DNA from: Streptomyces shenzhenensis
GTDB lineage: Bacteria > Actinomycetota > Actinomycetes > Streptomycetales > Streptomycetaceae
Reading direction: 5' to 3'
DNA: 64,000 bases
NCBI RefSeq assembly: GCF_021462265.1
Contig: NZ_JAJONF010000016.1
Coordinates: forward strand, 124,001-188,000
Shown here: in pieces, positions 8,459-16,253 of the stretch
Numbering within the stretch: position 1 is the stretch's first letter
Layout: each line of letters begins with the position of its first letter
The notes under the pieces: model-generated
Seen by the model: only the letters and a program-made list of their open reading frames with translations
What the model was told of the DNA's origin: nothing
Databases searched by the model: none
Position numbers and translations under genes: made by a program

Positions 8459-9817
8459 TCAGGTGGTGACGGGGGCTGTCTTGGTCAGCTGGACCCGGGC
8501 CGGGGGCACTGCGGCGGTGGCGGGGCGGAAGGCCGCCAGAGCGGGCAGATCGGGTGTGCGGTCCGCGTGCTTGTTGCAGATGTTCACGGCCTCGCGCAGC
8601 GAGGTGTGCGGGGCACGGATGCGGTGCCAGCCGCCGGTCGAATCTCCCGCGATGGCCAGGCCGCGGGTCTCGGCAGGGATCTGGATCGCGGCCAGGACGG
8701 CGTCGGGGGCGATGTCGCCGAAGGCCATGTTGGCGGATGTCTCGTCGTTGACGCGATGGGCGGTACGGCCGGTGAGCTGGGCGCGGAGCATGGTGATGCC
8801 CTTGCCGAGTTCGGAGCCGAAGCGCTGCCCGCAGATCTCCAGGTAGATGCCGGCTGCGCGGCCGAGCTGGGCCAGGCGGACCAGGGCGGTGACGATCCGG
8901 TCCCGGCGCTTCTCCTCGTCCTTGGTGGCGTACAGGGCAAGTTCGGCAACCTCGTCGACCAGGACCACGACCGGCACCGGTCGCAGATCCTCGGGCAGGT
9001 CCCAGATGTCGGCGGCGATCTCCGCATCAGGCACGGCGACGCTGATCCTCTGCTCGGCCCGGATGAGCTGGTACACCTCCTCCATGTGCGCCACCAGCGC
9101 CTCCAGCAGCTCTAACGCGGTGTCGGGGTTGTCGGCGAGCGCCGAGAACCGGCGGGCCAGCGGGAACAGCTCCACCCCCTGCTTGCAGTCGATGCCGACC
9201 AGGGCGACATCGTGCGGAGCGAGCCCGGCAACGAGATTGCGCTGGTAGACGGACTTGCCTGACTCCGTGGCGCCCAGGGTCAGGCCATGTGGGACAGCCC
9301 GGTAATCGCGGTAGTGCACCGAGCCGTCCTCCCGCAGGGCGACCGGAATGCGCATCGGACGGGTGTCGAGCCGCGTGGGCATCTGCACCCGCTTGAGTAC
9401 GTCGTAGCCGGTCATCCGCACTTCCACCACACCCGAGCGGATCTCACGGGAGGTGACTCCGTACAGGCCGAAGGAGTGGCGGAGCCGGTCAGTGGCGGCG
9501 GCGACGTCGAACGCGTCCTGTCCCGGCTTCAGCTTGAGCCGAAGCACCAGGCCGGTACGAGTCGGACGCAGCCGCAGGATGCGCGGCGGACGCGGCTCCG
9601 GCACCTCTCGGCGAGTCATCCGGGCCAGGGCGAGGCGCCAGCGGGCGGGCGGGACGGTCAGCCCACAGGCGTCCATGACCGAGGTGTAGCGGACCAGGAC
9701 CCGCACGGTGGCGAAGGTGACGCCGAAGGACAGCCAGTACCAGGCGGGGCGCCGCCACCGCAGAAGACCTGCGGCAGCAGCGACCACCATCCCGGCGACC
9801 ATGAACCAGGAGGTCAT
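8459..9817 (-). CDS. FtsK/SpoIIIE-like conjugative DNA translocase (TraSA/TraB type)
   Basis: 452 residues. One or two N-terminal membrane segments (about 5-40) precede a linker region and a RecA-like motor. Walker A is GATESGKS at 182-189 and Walker B is VVVLVDE ending at Glu289. Proteins of this group form a hexameric pore and move double-stranded DNA from donor to recipient hypha, unlike the single-strand systems of other bacteria. ATG 9817 starts within a few bases of the preceding gene's stop. It is the largest gene of the transfer operon, whose promoter lies beyond 10167. Confidence 0.94.
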   Translation of the reverse strand: MTSWFMVAGMVVAAAAGLLRWRRPAWYWLSFGVTFATVRVLVRYTSVMDACGLTVPPARWRLALARMTRREVPEPRPPRILRLRPTRTGLVLRLKLKPGQDAFDVAAATDRLRHSFGLYGVTSREIRSGVVEVRMTGYDVLKRVQMPTRLDTRPMRIPVALREDGSVHYRDYRAVPHGLTLGATESGKSVYQRNLVAGLAPHDVALVGIDCKQGVELFPLARRFSALADNPDTALELLEALVAHMEEVYQLIRAEQRISVAVPDAEIAADIWDLPEDLRPVPVVVLVDEVAELALYATKDEEKRRDRIVTALVRLAQLGRAAGIYLEICGQRFGSELGKGITMLRAQLTGRTAHRVNDETSANMAFGDIAPDAVLAAIQIPAETRGLAIAGDSTGGWHRIRAPHTSLREAVNICNKHADRTPDLPALAAFRPATAAVPPARVQLTKTAPVTT

Positions 9818-9819
9818 GG

Positions 9820-10167
9820 TCAAGCCGCCTTCGCACCCGTGCCGGCGAGCGAGGTGACCGCGACGGCTCGGAAGGCGATCCCGTGCCGCCTCTGGCCGTT
9901 GAAGTCGTTCTCCCACGGCCGGGCGATCAGGCCGGTGAGCGCGACGGGCGTGCCCATGGCCAGGTCACCGGAGATGCCGGTCTCCGGGACAGTGATGGAC
10001 AGGATCTCGACGTCGTCGTTGGACGCGAACATGACGTCCACGGTCATCAGCTTCATGCCGTCCGCATCCGTGGCGATCTCACCGGTACGGCGGTCACGGA
10101 CCTTGGGCTGAGCGGGCTTGGCGACCATCACGGTCGCGGCGGACGTGTCGACGGGGATCTGACGCAT
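9820..10167 (-). CDS. conserved AICE protein upstream of the translocase gene
   Basis: 115 residues, MRQIPVDTSAATVMVAKPAQPKVRDRRTGEIATDADGMKLMTVDVMF, then a beta-rich body ending GIAFRAVAVTSLAGTGAKAA. The spacing of strands suggests a small OB-like or single-strand-binding-type beta barrel, but I cannot assign it. AAGGGA sits nine bases before ATG 10167. It is the first gene of the long minus-strand transfer/replication operon and is separated by two bases from the translocase gene, so it is surely co-transcribed. Confidence 0.72.
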   Translation of the reverse strand: MRQIPVDTSAATVMVAKPAQPKVRDRRTGEIATDADGMKLMTVDVMFASNDDVEILSITVPETGISGDLAMGTPVALTGLIARPWENDFNGQRRHGIAFRAVAVTSLAGTGAKAA

Positions 10168-10276
10168 GATGGGAAGTCCCTTCAGGGGCGGGAGCGGCGT
10201 ACTTGCTTGGCGGTGGGTCGCCGCTCCTGAACGTTGATGGAATGCCGCAGCAAAGCCAGTGAGTGTTTGCACTTCC

Positions 10277-10318
10277 AACTGGTGCGCACCAGAAGGTTGC
10301 ATCTGGTGCGCACCAGTT
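10277..10318. promoter_or_regulatory. nested palindromic operator of the transfer operon promoter
   Basis: AACTGGTGCGCACCAGA, eight bases, then TCTGGTGCGCACCAGTT: the two 17-base arms are exact reverse complements, and each arm itself contains the 14-bp palindrome CTGGTGCGCACCAG (10279-10292 and 10303-10316, centres 24 bp apart). It lies about 110 bases before the first transfer gene, in the divergent region shared with the HTH regulator gene. Two in-phase copies strongly suggest cooperative repressor binding. Confidence 0.75.
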
Positions 10319-10405
10319 GTCAAGCGCTGCGATCTGCCCGGCGTCTCAACTCGCCTTACTGCGACACCTCAAGAGAACCGCGCAACCCAACGTCCCGGTA
10401 GACAA

Positions 10406-10436
10406 CAGGGGTTAACACTCGTCCGGTTAACCCCTG
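10406..10436. promoter_or_regulatory. inverted repeat upstream of the HTH regulator gene
   Basis: CAGGGGTTAAC, nine bases, GTTAACCCCTG: perfect 11-base arms ending about 70 bases before ATG 10506. It may be the regulator's own operator or an RNA hairpin in its leader. It is unrelated in sequence to the 10277-10318 site, so the divergent region carries two kinds of site. Confidence 0.55.
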
Positions 10437-10505
10437 CCGAGCTGGGCCGATGTGATGCATGCTGCTGTTACGGCTCAACACCCCGACGCGGAGCGGCAGT
10501 ACGCG

Positions 10506-11633
10506 ATGAGTGGACTCAAGGAAGCAAGGACGGCACGGGCGTGGTCGCAGGAGCGGCTCGTGCGCGAGATCGAACGCCACGCGCGCCAGCACATGCTCAC
10601 CGTCGCGTCGACCGCGAGTTTGCGAGTGTATGTCTCGGAGTGGGAGAACGGTCGACGGTCGATCTCCAGCCACTACGCCAAGATCCTCCGCGCACTGCTG
10701 GGCATCACCGACGACGAGCTGACAAGCGGCTCCCAGCCGCCGGCACCTGTCACCGCCGACGGCTACGACGAGCTGATAGGCCGGATCGACGAGGCACGGA
10801 ACGTCAGCCTGACCCTCGTCAAGACGTTCATGGAGCAGACCGAACTACTCCGGACCATCGACCGACAGATGGGCGCCGCCAGCCTGGTCGACCAGATGAC
10901 CTCCCACCTCACGCGGCTGGAAGACGCCCTGACCTTCGCGGTACTCCCGGACACCCGGCGCCCGGTCGCTCTGGCCCTTGCCGGAGCGGCGACGCTGGCA
11001 GCCTGGCAGGCCCTCGACGTCGGAGCCGTCGAACGAGCCTGGCGCCACTACGAGCTGGGAAAGCGCGCCGCCCAGGAGGCCGAGGAGCCCATGTACCTCG
11101 CGCACGCCACCGCCGAGCAGGCATACGTGCTGTGCGACGCCGGACGCCCCGAGACCGCGGTCCAACTGGTGCGAGAGGCCCAGCGTCTCGGAGGACAGGG
11201 CATGTCCCCGCGCCTCAGAGCCTGGCTGTACGCGGCCGAAGCGGAAATCTGCGCCCGCGCTGGACTCCACGACGACTGCCGAGGGGCCCTTGAACTCGCG
11301 ATGCGACACCTTCCGGCAGGAGAGGAAGCCCGCGACCCGGACATGCTGAGCATCTTCCTGAACGAAGGCCACCTCACCAGGTGGCGCGGGAACGCGCTCG
11401 CCCTGATAGGCGACGCCGAAGCAGTGGACAGCCTCTACGACGCACTGAAGGCGACCGATCCCACGTTCATCAGGGCAACGGCGGGACTGCGCTGCGACCT
11501 TGCCCAAGCCCATCTCGCCCGCGGCGAGTACGACGAGGCCCAAAAGCACCTGCGACAGGCCCGGCTGGTGGCCAGCCGCACAGGGTCAGTACGTCATCGG
11601 CGCCGGATCGAACAGCTCACGCAGCGTCTGTAG
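10506..11633 (+). CDS. XRE-type HTH regulator with TPR-like helical domain
   Basis: 375 residues. The N-terminal 60 or so residues hold a helix-turn-helix (KEARTARAWSQERLVREIE ... VYVSEWENGRRSISSHYAKILRALLG). The rest is an all-helical, Ala-rich repeat array with TPR-like units (for example AWRHYELGKRAAQEAEEPMYLAHATAEQAYVL and ARGEYDEAQKHLRQA). This design is common in Streptomyces regulators that may sense a peptide or protein partner. It is divergent from the transfer operon and so the obvious activator or repressor of it. ATG 10506 fits the family N-terminus; ATG 10452/10455 are alternatives. Its 3' end overlaps the convergent GntR-Nudix gene by 17 bases. Confidence 0.85.
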   Translation: MSGLKEARTARAWSQERLVREIERHARQHMLTVASTASLRVYVSEWENGRRSISSHYAKILRALLGITDDELTSGSQPPAPVTADGYDELIGRIDEARNVSLTLVKTFMEQTELLRTIDRQMGAASLVDQMTSHLTRLEDALTFAVLPDTRRPVALALAGAATLAAWQALDVGAVERAWRHYELGKRAAQEAEEPMYLAHATAEQAYVLCDAGRPETAVQLVREAQRLGGQGMSPRLRAWLYAAEAEICARAGLHDDCRGALELAMRHLPAGEEARDPDMLSIFLNEGHLTRWRGNALALIGDAEAVDSLYDALKATDPTFIRATAGLRCDLAQAHLARGEYDEAQKHLRQARLVASRTGSVRHRRRIEQLTQRL

Positions 11634-12411
11634 GCAACGCGCCGACACCTCGCGAAGCGAGCACATGCAGCAGGGCGACCAGGGTCCCCGACCCCATCAG
11701 CTCACCACGAGCCATGAGCCCGGGAACGTCGGACAAGGGCACCCAAGCGATGTGCGCAGCCTCTTCCAGATCCGTGGGCTCACCGACGAGCTTCGCTCCA
11801 CGCCCGACGAAGATCTCATGCGGCGAGTCGACCATGCCGACCATGGGCTGGTAAGTGACCACGTGCTCCAGGGCGTTCGGCCGCCAGCCAGTCTCTTCCT
11901 CCACCTCACGCAAGGCGGCCTGAAGAGGCTCTTCCCCCTGGTCGACAATCCCGCCGGGGAGCTCCCACCCGAAGGTGTCAGGGACGAAGCGGTAGCGCCA
12001 CATCATGAGCACCCGGTCCTGCTCATCGATGACGGCGGCGATGGCCACGTGGTGAAGCTTGACGACGTGGTGCTCAAAGCGATCGATGCCGGGCGGCTCC
12101 ACGTCCACGAGACTCAGCTTCACCCAGCGGTTGTCATACAGCGTCCGCTCACCATGGATCTGCCAGCGCTCGATATCCGCCGGCGCCTCCGTGCTCACCG
12201 ACCGATCCGGCACCCGATACGAGCTACGACCGTGCACCTCAACAACACCCTCGGCAACGAGCTTGGCCAGCACCTGGCGCAGCGCCGTGCGGCCGATCTC
12301 CAACTCCTCCGACAGCGTCCGCTCAGACGGAAGCCTCGAACCCGGCGAGTACTTGCCCGTAGCGATCCACTCGCGAATCGCGCGGTAGACCCGCTCCGAC
12401 TTCGGTCCCAT
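11617..12411 (-). CDS. GntR-type winged-helix / Nudix hydrolase fusion (Pif-like)
   Basis: 264 residues from ATG 12411. The N-terminal 75 residues are a GntR winged helix (MGPKSERVYRAIREWIATGKYSPGSRLPSERTLS continuing to VVEVHGRSSYRV). A Nudix domain follows with the full box, G-x5-E-x7-REVEEETGW, inside GGIVDQGEEPLQAALREVEEETGW. pSAM2 Pif, which gives immunity against incoming element transfer, is also a Nudix protein; here a DNA-binding domain is fused in front. The Nudix part may hydrolyse or only sense a nucleoside diphosphate derivative such as ADP-ribose. A perfect 18-bp palindrome lies about 65 bases upstream and is the likely autoregulatory site. Confidence 0.86.
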   Translation of the reverse strand: MGPKSERVYRAIREWIATGKYSPGSRLPSERTLSEELEIGRTALRQVLAKLVAEGVVEVHGRSSYRVPDRSVSTEAPADIERWQIHGERTLYDNRWVKLSLVDVEPPGIDRFEHHVVKLHHVAIAAVIDEQDRVLMMWRYRFVPDTFGWELPGGIVDQGEEPLQAALREVEEETGWRPNALEHVVTYQPMVGMVDSPHEIFVGRGAKLVGEPTDLEEAAHIAWVPLSDVPGLMARGELMGSGTLVALLHVLASRGVGALPTDAA

Positions 12412-12477
12412 CCGGTGAGCACGCCCCTGCCGTCGTTGGGTGTTCGTTGGGTGTAGCCACACAAGCGTATCGGCGCA

Positions 12478-12495
12478 CCTACTCACGTGAGTAGG
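12478..12495. promoter_or_regulatory. 18-bp palindrome upstream of the GntR-Nudix gene
   Basis: CCTACTCACGTGAGTAGG is a perfect palindrome located 67 bases before ATG 12411 of the minus-strand GntR-Nudix gene. GntR-family winged helices bind such dyads near their own promoters. I did not notice a second copy in the element. Confidence 0.65.
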
Positions 12496-12498
12496 CAT

Positions 12499-13041
12499 CG
12501 ACCGACGCAGACGATCAGCCCCAGCGCGGTAGAACTTTCCCTACTCGATCAAGGCCCGCGCACGGCGCGGGCGCGCGCCGCCTCTGCGGCGCGGCCTGCC
12601 TCCTAATGGTGCGGTAAGACGCTGGGCGGTTCTCATGGCCGAGCGTCCTTGGGCGGGTGGGCACGTGGTGATCCGTAGTCGCTCCTGAGGCCTGACCTCT
12701 CAAGACAGAGTCGGCCCCCCGTGTCTGCCCGCCCAGTGCAGCATCGCGGGGGTGGCGGGGCCGGCCCGCGCTCATGCCTTCGTCCCGCGCGGCCCGGCCC
12801 CGCCACCCCCGCTCGCACACAAACAGCGGCACAGTTGACTCTCGTGGTCCAAGCCGCCGCCAGGGAACACCTCTCACCGCTCGGCGAACGCCCCCAGTTC
12901 CGCAGCTGACCGAGGCCCCCGGCGACCGCTGGGATTGCGAACGGCCAATCGGATGACGGGCCCATGAGCCCTGCCATTAGGGAGACGCGCAACCCCGCCA
13001 CGGCGACCACTCCACCACCGGCACCCCTCAAGGACACCACC
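12499..13041. other. non-coding stretch between regulator and IS110 transposase
   Basis: About 540 bases without a supported gene. It holds the 19-bp hairpin at 12746-12812 and, closest to the transposase, the likely left end of the insertion sequence, where IS110-family elements encode their bridge RNA. No terminal inverted repeats are visible, as expected for this IS group, so the exact left boundary cannot be set. Confidence 0.5.
12746..12812. repeat. strong GC-rich inverted repeat
   Basis: GCGGGGGTGGCGGGGCCGG at 12746-12764 and its exact complement at 12794-12812, loop of 29 bases. It may be a terminator, a structured part of the IS110 left end, or a leftover end of another insertion. 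It is 230 bases before the transposase start. No T-run follows either arm. Confidence 0.6.
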
Positions 13042-14262
13042 ATGACCAGCGTGTTCTGCGGCATCGACTGGGCCACCGACCACCACGACATCGCACTGCT
13101 CGACCAGGCCGGCACCCTCCAGGACAAGCTCCGCATCGACGACACCCCAGAAGGCCTCAGCCAGCTCCTGCAACTGCTGGCCCAGCACGGCGACAGCCCA
13201 GAGAACCCGATCCCCGTCGCCATCGAGACCTCCCACGGCCTCCTGGTCGCCTGCTTACGCGCCACCGGCAGACCCATTTACGTGATCAACCCGCTGACCG
13301 CCGCCCGCTACCGCGACCGCTACGCACTCAGCCGCAAGAAGTCCGACCACCTCGACGCCAAGGTCCTGGCCAACATCCTGCGCACCGACCCCGCAGAACA
13401 CCGGCCCCTGCCCGCGGACAGCCACCTCGCCCAGGCCATCACCGTCCTGGCCCGAGCCCAGCAAGACGCCGTCTGGGACCGCGTTCAGACCGGCAACCGG
13501 CTGCGCTCCCACCTGCGCGAGTACTTCCCCGGCTTCCTCACCGTCTTCAATCACTTCCGCGAAGGCCTCGCCTCACCCGTCACCCGCACCCTGCTCGCCG
13601 CGGCACCCACACCCACCCAGGCCGCCCAGCTCACCCGCCCGCAACTGCGAGCGATCCTGAAGAAGGCCGGACGCCAACGGGAGATCACCGGTGAGGTCGA
13701 ACGCCTCCACACCCTGCTCCGCGAACCCCAGATGCAACAGCCACCCGTCATCGAGCACGCCATGGGCATCAAAACCCTCGCTCTGCTGCGGCAGTTCGAC
13801 GCAGCCTGCACCAGTGCCGACGACCTTGAAACAGCCACCACCACCGCCTTCGCCACCCACCAGGACGCCGAGATCATCACCAGCTTCCCCGGCCTCGGCG
13901 CTCTTACCGGCGCCCGCGTCCTGGCCGAACTCGGCGACGACCACACCCGCTTCACCAACCCGCGCGCACTGAAGGCCTACGCCGGATCCGCCCCCATCAC
14001 CAGATCCTCCGGACGCAAAACCACCGTCCTGGCCAGGCACATCAAGAACCAGCGTCTCGCCTCGGCCGGCTACATCTGGGCCTTCGCCGCTCTCACGGCA
14101 TCTCCCGGAGCACGAGCCCACTACGACCGCCGCCGTGCAAGCGAGGAACGACACGTCGCAGCCCAGCGCAACCTCTTCAACCGCCTACTCGGCTGCCTGC
14201 ACCACTGCCTCACTCACCGCATCCCCTACGACGAGCAGACCGCCTTCCCCGACACCGCTTGA
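13042..14262 (+). CDS. IS110-family transposase (DEDD recombinase)
   Basis: 406 residues. The N-terminal RuvC-like DEDD domain shows Asp9 (CGIDWATDHHD), Glu62 (VAIETSHG), Asp102 and Asp105 (KKSDHLDAKVLANILR). The C-terminal Tnp domain has SFPGLGALTGARVLAELGD and YAGSAPITRSSG, with Ser322/Ser323 as candidate nucleophile. The full set of residues suggests an active enzyme. IS110 recombinases use an RNA encoded in the flanking non-coding end to choose donor and target. AAGGA lies eight bases before ATG 13042; a longer frame from 12964 lacks a ribosome site. It separates the AICE regulatory genes from the cargo. Confidence 0.95.
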   Translation: MTSVFCGIDWATDHHDIALLDQAGTLQDKLRIDDTPEGLSQLLQLLAQHGDSPENPIPVAIETSHGLLVACLRATGRPIYVINPLTAARYRDRYALSRKKSDHLDAKVLANILRTDPAEHRPLPADSHLAQAITVLARAQQDAVWDRVQTGNRLRSHLREYFPGFLTVFNHFREGLASPVTRTLLAAAPTPTQAAQLTRPQLRAILKKAGRQREITGEVERLHTLLREPQMQQPPVIEHAMGIKTLALLRQFDAACTSADDLETATTTAFATHQDAEIITSFPGLGALTGARVLAELGDDHTRFTNPRALKAYAGSAPITRSSGRKTTVLARHIKNQRLASAGYIWAFAALTASPGARAHYDRRRASEERHVAAQRNLFNRLLGCLHHCLTHRIPYDEQTAFPDTA

Positions 14263-14564
14263 CTGATCAACCGCATCGGATGTCTGTCTGCGCCCCGGCT
14301 GGCCGCGCCCGGCGGCGCGCTCGGCGGCTGCGGGCATGAAGGGGGGAGACACCCTCTGTGGCTGGGGCGGTCGGCTCCACGGCTTTAGGCAGCCACTTTG
14401 GGGCGAGCCTCTAAGATCATGGCCCCAACGTCGTGCTTTACGGGCAGGTCCACTGACTGCCCGACTCGCCATGAGCTTACGGGGCCATGATCACTCGCCC
14501 CAAAGCAGCTCCAGCCCAAAGCCGCTCCACCGACCTCGTAGGGCCTACCGAGCGGAGTTGCGGC
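14263..14564. other. non-coding region downstream of the transposase
   Basis: 302 bases between the transposase stop and the 3' end of the exonuclease gene. The right end of the insertion sequence must lie here. The outstanding structure is the nested inverted repeat at 14396-14505. No ORF with a ribosome site is seen. Confidence 0.5.
14396..14505. repeat. three-level nested inverted repeat
   Basis: Outer arms CTTTGGGGCGAG (14396-14407) and CTCGCCCCAAAG (14494-14505), middle arms GATCATGGCCCC (14415-14426) and GGGGCCATGATC (14481-14492), and an inner hairpin CGGGCAG/CTGCCCG (14441-14447, 14457-14463). All three are perfect. The whole can fold into one long interrupted hairpin of about 110 bases. 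It may be a small MITE-like insertion, an RNA element or a replication/transfer structure. Confidence 0.7.
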
Positions 14565-15191
14565 TCAGTACTTAAAGGGATCTGCCACTCCGTGAAGTCG
14601 GAGCTCCACGTGTGCGGGAAGGAAGGCGCAACAGCGTTCGTAGAGGGCCAGAAGCCTCCTACCCTCAAGCCGCTCGCGGAGAATGTCGTACAGATCAAGA
14701 AGTTTGACCACATCCATGACGGCGTATTCCACTTGCCGCTGGGTCAGATCTTCCGCCAGCCAGTCCGTGAATCGGACAGACTTGTCGAGCTCCAACCCAA
14801 AGCTTTTTGCCATCAGGTACTTGAGGGAGTACTCGCCTTTCTGCGCATTGGGAGCGAGGAGCTTTGCTGCGATTTTCGTGCAAGCCACCCGCTCGGCCTT
14901 CACATCCCACGCCGCCGTCATAAACGATAGATCGAAGGGGGCGTGATGAAATACCTTCAGCACCCTTTCATCCATCAATAGGCGACGCAGGTTTGCCGGA
15001 ACCTCACCTGCGAGGCCAGTGACAACGATTGTCCCTACTGTCGGCGCCGAGAGTTGGCAAGTACCGATCTGTGCCGCTTGCGGGTCGAGCCCGTTGGTCT
15101 CGATGTCCCAAGCCAGGCGGCCCGCTGAGACAATGTCGCGATAGATCTCAGAAGAGATGTCACCTGTCAAGACCTGAACGCCATCAGCCAT
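14565..15191 (-). CDS. DEDDy 3'-5' exonuclease, RNase D-like
   Basis: 208 residues, MADGVQVLTGDISSEIYRDIV. The exonuclease motifs are clear: Exo I AWDIETNGLD, Exo II FHHAPFDLSFM and Exo III YAVMDVVKLLDLY, with Tyr four residues before the Asp, so the DEDDy class seen in RNase D and WRN-type enzymes. There is no HRDC domain and the length is just one nuclease domain. It should degrade RNA or DNA from the 3' end in the cytoplasm with two metal ions. It starts eight bases after the stop of the membrane-anchored gene, so both form one operon. Codons are clearly more A/T-rich than in the surrounding genes, which suggests separate acquisition. Confidence 0.88.
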   Translation of the reverse strand: MADGVQVLTGDISSEIYRDIVSAGRLAWDIETNGLDPQAAQIGTCQLSAPTVGTIVVTGLAGEVPANLRRLLMDERVLKVFHHAPFDLSFMTAAWDVKAERVACTKIAAKLLAPNAQKGEYSLKYLMAKSFGLELDKSVRFTDWLAEDLTQRQVEYAVMDVVKLLDLYDILRERLEGRRLLALYERCCAFLPAHVELRLHGVADPFKY

Positions 15192-15198
15192 AGTCACG

Positions 15199-15978
15199 CT
15201 ACGGATAGAGTTTGACGCTGGCATCCAAGACCCCTTCGAGATCAGCGCGGAAGAATTCGTAAAGCGAACCGCCTTCTCGGCAGCTGAGGGCAGGAACAGC
15301 CCCGCTGCGGCTGTCCTTGTGGTGGTAGAGGGTAACGATGAACACGTCATCAACTCGGTATGCAGTGAAGGCTCTGAACGCAGTGGACCCATAGATCTCA
15401 ACACGCCCAGTTCCAGCTCCCCCGTCGAGATCTTTATACCCATCGATCGCCTCCGTAAGCTTGCTCCGCACGCGGTCCTCAGACATGGTGAAGCGTGCAG
15501 CAAGGATCTTGACGCAGTCCACGTCGTTTGGGTTCGGAAGGCAAACTCGAATCTTGGAGTCAGGACGAGTAGTGATCCGGGTGAGGCGCGTCTGATGCGT
15601 ATTACGCCACGTCGTTGCCCAAGCGGCAAAGATATCCAGCTTCTTTGCGCCATCAAGGCGATGCTCCCAATCGACTACCTTTGAATAGTCAGTGCCGATC
15701 GCATCAAGACCTGCCGATTCCACGTCGGTCTTCAGGCGGAGAACTTCCAGCATTTCCTGAAAGAAGGATCGCCGCCCGACCAGCTCCCATAGCAGAGCTA
15801 GAGCGACGGACGCGATCATCAGTCCACCGAATTGATTCGCGAGCGTACCGATTGACTTGTGTCGCTCGAACCAACCCAAGCCTGACAGGTAAAGAAAGCA
15901 GACTCCGACGATTAGCGAAATCAGTGAAACCAGCCAGTACTTAAGGCTAGTGACGCGACGGTATGGGTTATTCGCCAC
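15199..15978 (-). CDS. membrane-anchored protein with a cytoplasmic PLD-like domain, partner of the exonuclease
   Basis: 259 residues. Two transmembrane helices (about 12-34 and 44-67) put a domain of about 190 residues in the cytoplasm. That domain has the order strand-helix ... KLDIFAAWATTWRNTHQTRL, KIRVCLPNPNDVDCVKILAARF, VEIYGSTAFRAFTAYRVDDVFIVTLYHHKD, GGSLYEFFRADLEGVLD. This resembles the phospholipase D-like fold, but no HxKx4D motif is present, so it is either degenerate or a sensor. This fold call is by eye and tentative. It is first in a two-gene unit with a DEDDy exonuclease. Codon use is A/T-rich relative to the element. The pairing suggests a defence or stress module. Confidence 0.72.
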   Translation of the reverse strand: MANNPYRRVTSLKYWLVSLISLIVGVCFLYLSGLGWFERHKSIGTLANQFGGLMIASVALALLWELVGRRSFFQEMLEVLRLKTDVESAGLDAIGTDYSKVVDWEHRLDGAKKLDIFAAWATTWRNTHQTRLTRITTRPDSKIRVCLPNPNDVDCVKILAARFTMSEDRVRSKLTEAIDGYKDLDGGAGTGRVEIYGSTAFRAFTAYRVDDVFIVTLYHHKDSRSGAVPALSCREGGSLYEFFRADLEGVLDASVKLYP

Positions 15979-16253
15979 CTGTACCCCTCCTCCACAGATG
16001 CGACGGTATCTCGGGCCACTGACAGTGGGATGCCGTCGGAGTTGTACACGGGACTGTAGCGACCTGCGCAGGGCCTTCAGCCTGAGTGGTCACCCCGCTT
16101 TAAGCTCCGGATCGGAGGACGTAGTCGGTTCTCACGCACGAACGCCCTCCAGAGCGCATGTGCCGCCACGTCCTGGCTAGATCGCCCCCTTGTGTGCCCT
16201 TCGTGTACGTGTCACACAGTTCAGAGGCGGGACCTGGGGGAGGGGAGCACTGC

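Noticed and set aside
12964..13041. Longer start for the IS110 transposase
   Set aside because: The added 26 residues are Pro/Thr-rich, not family-like, and lack a ribosome site, whereas ATG 13042 has AAGGA at good distance.
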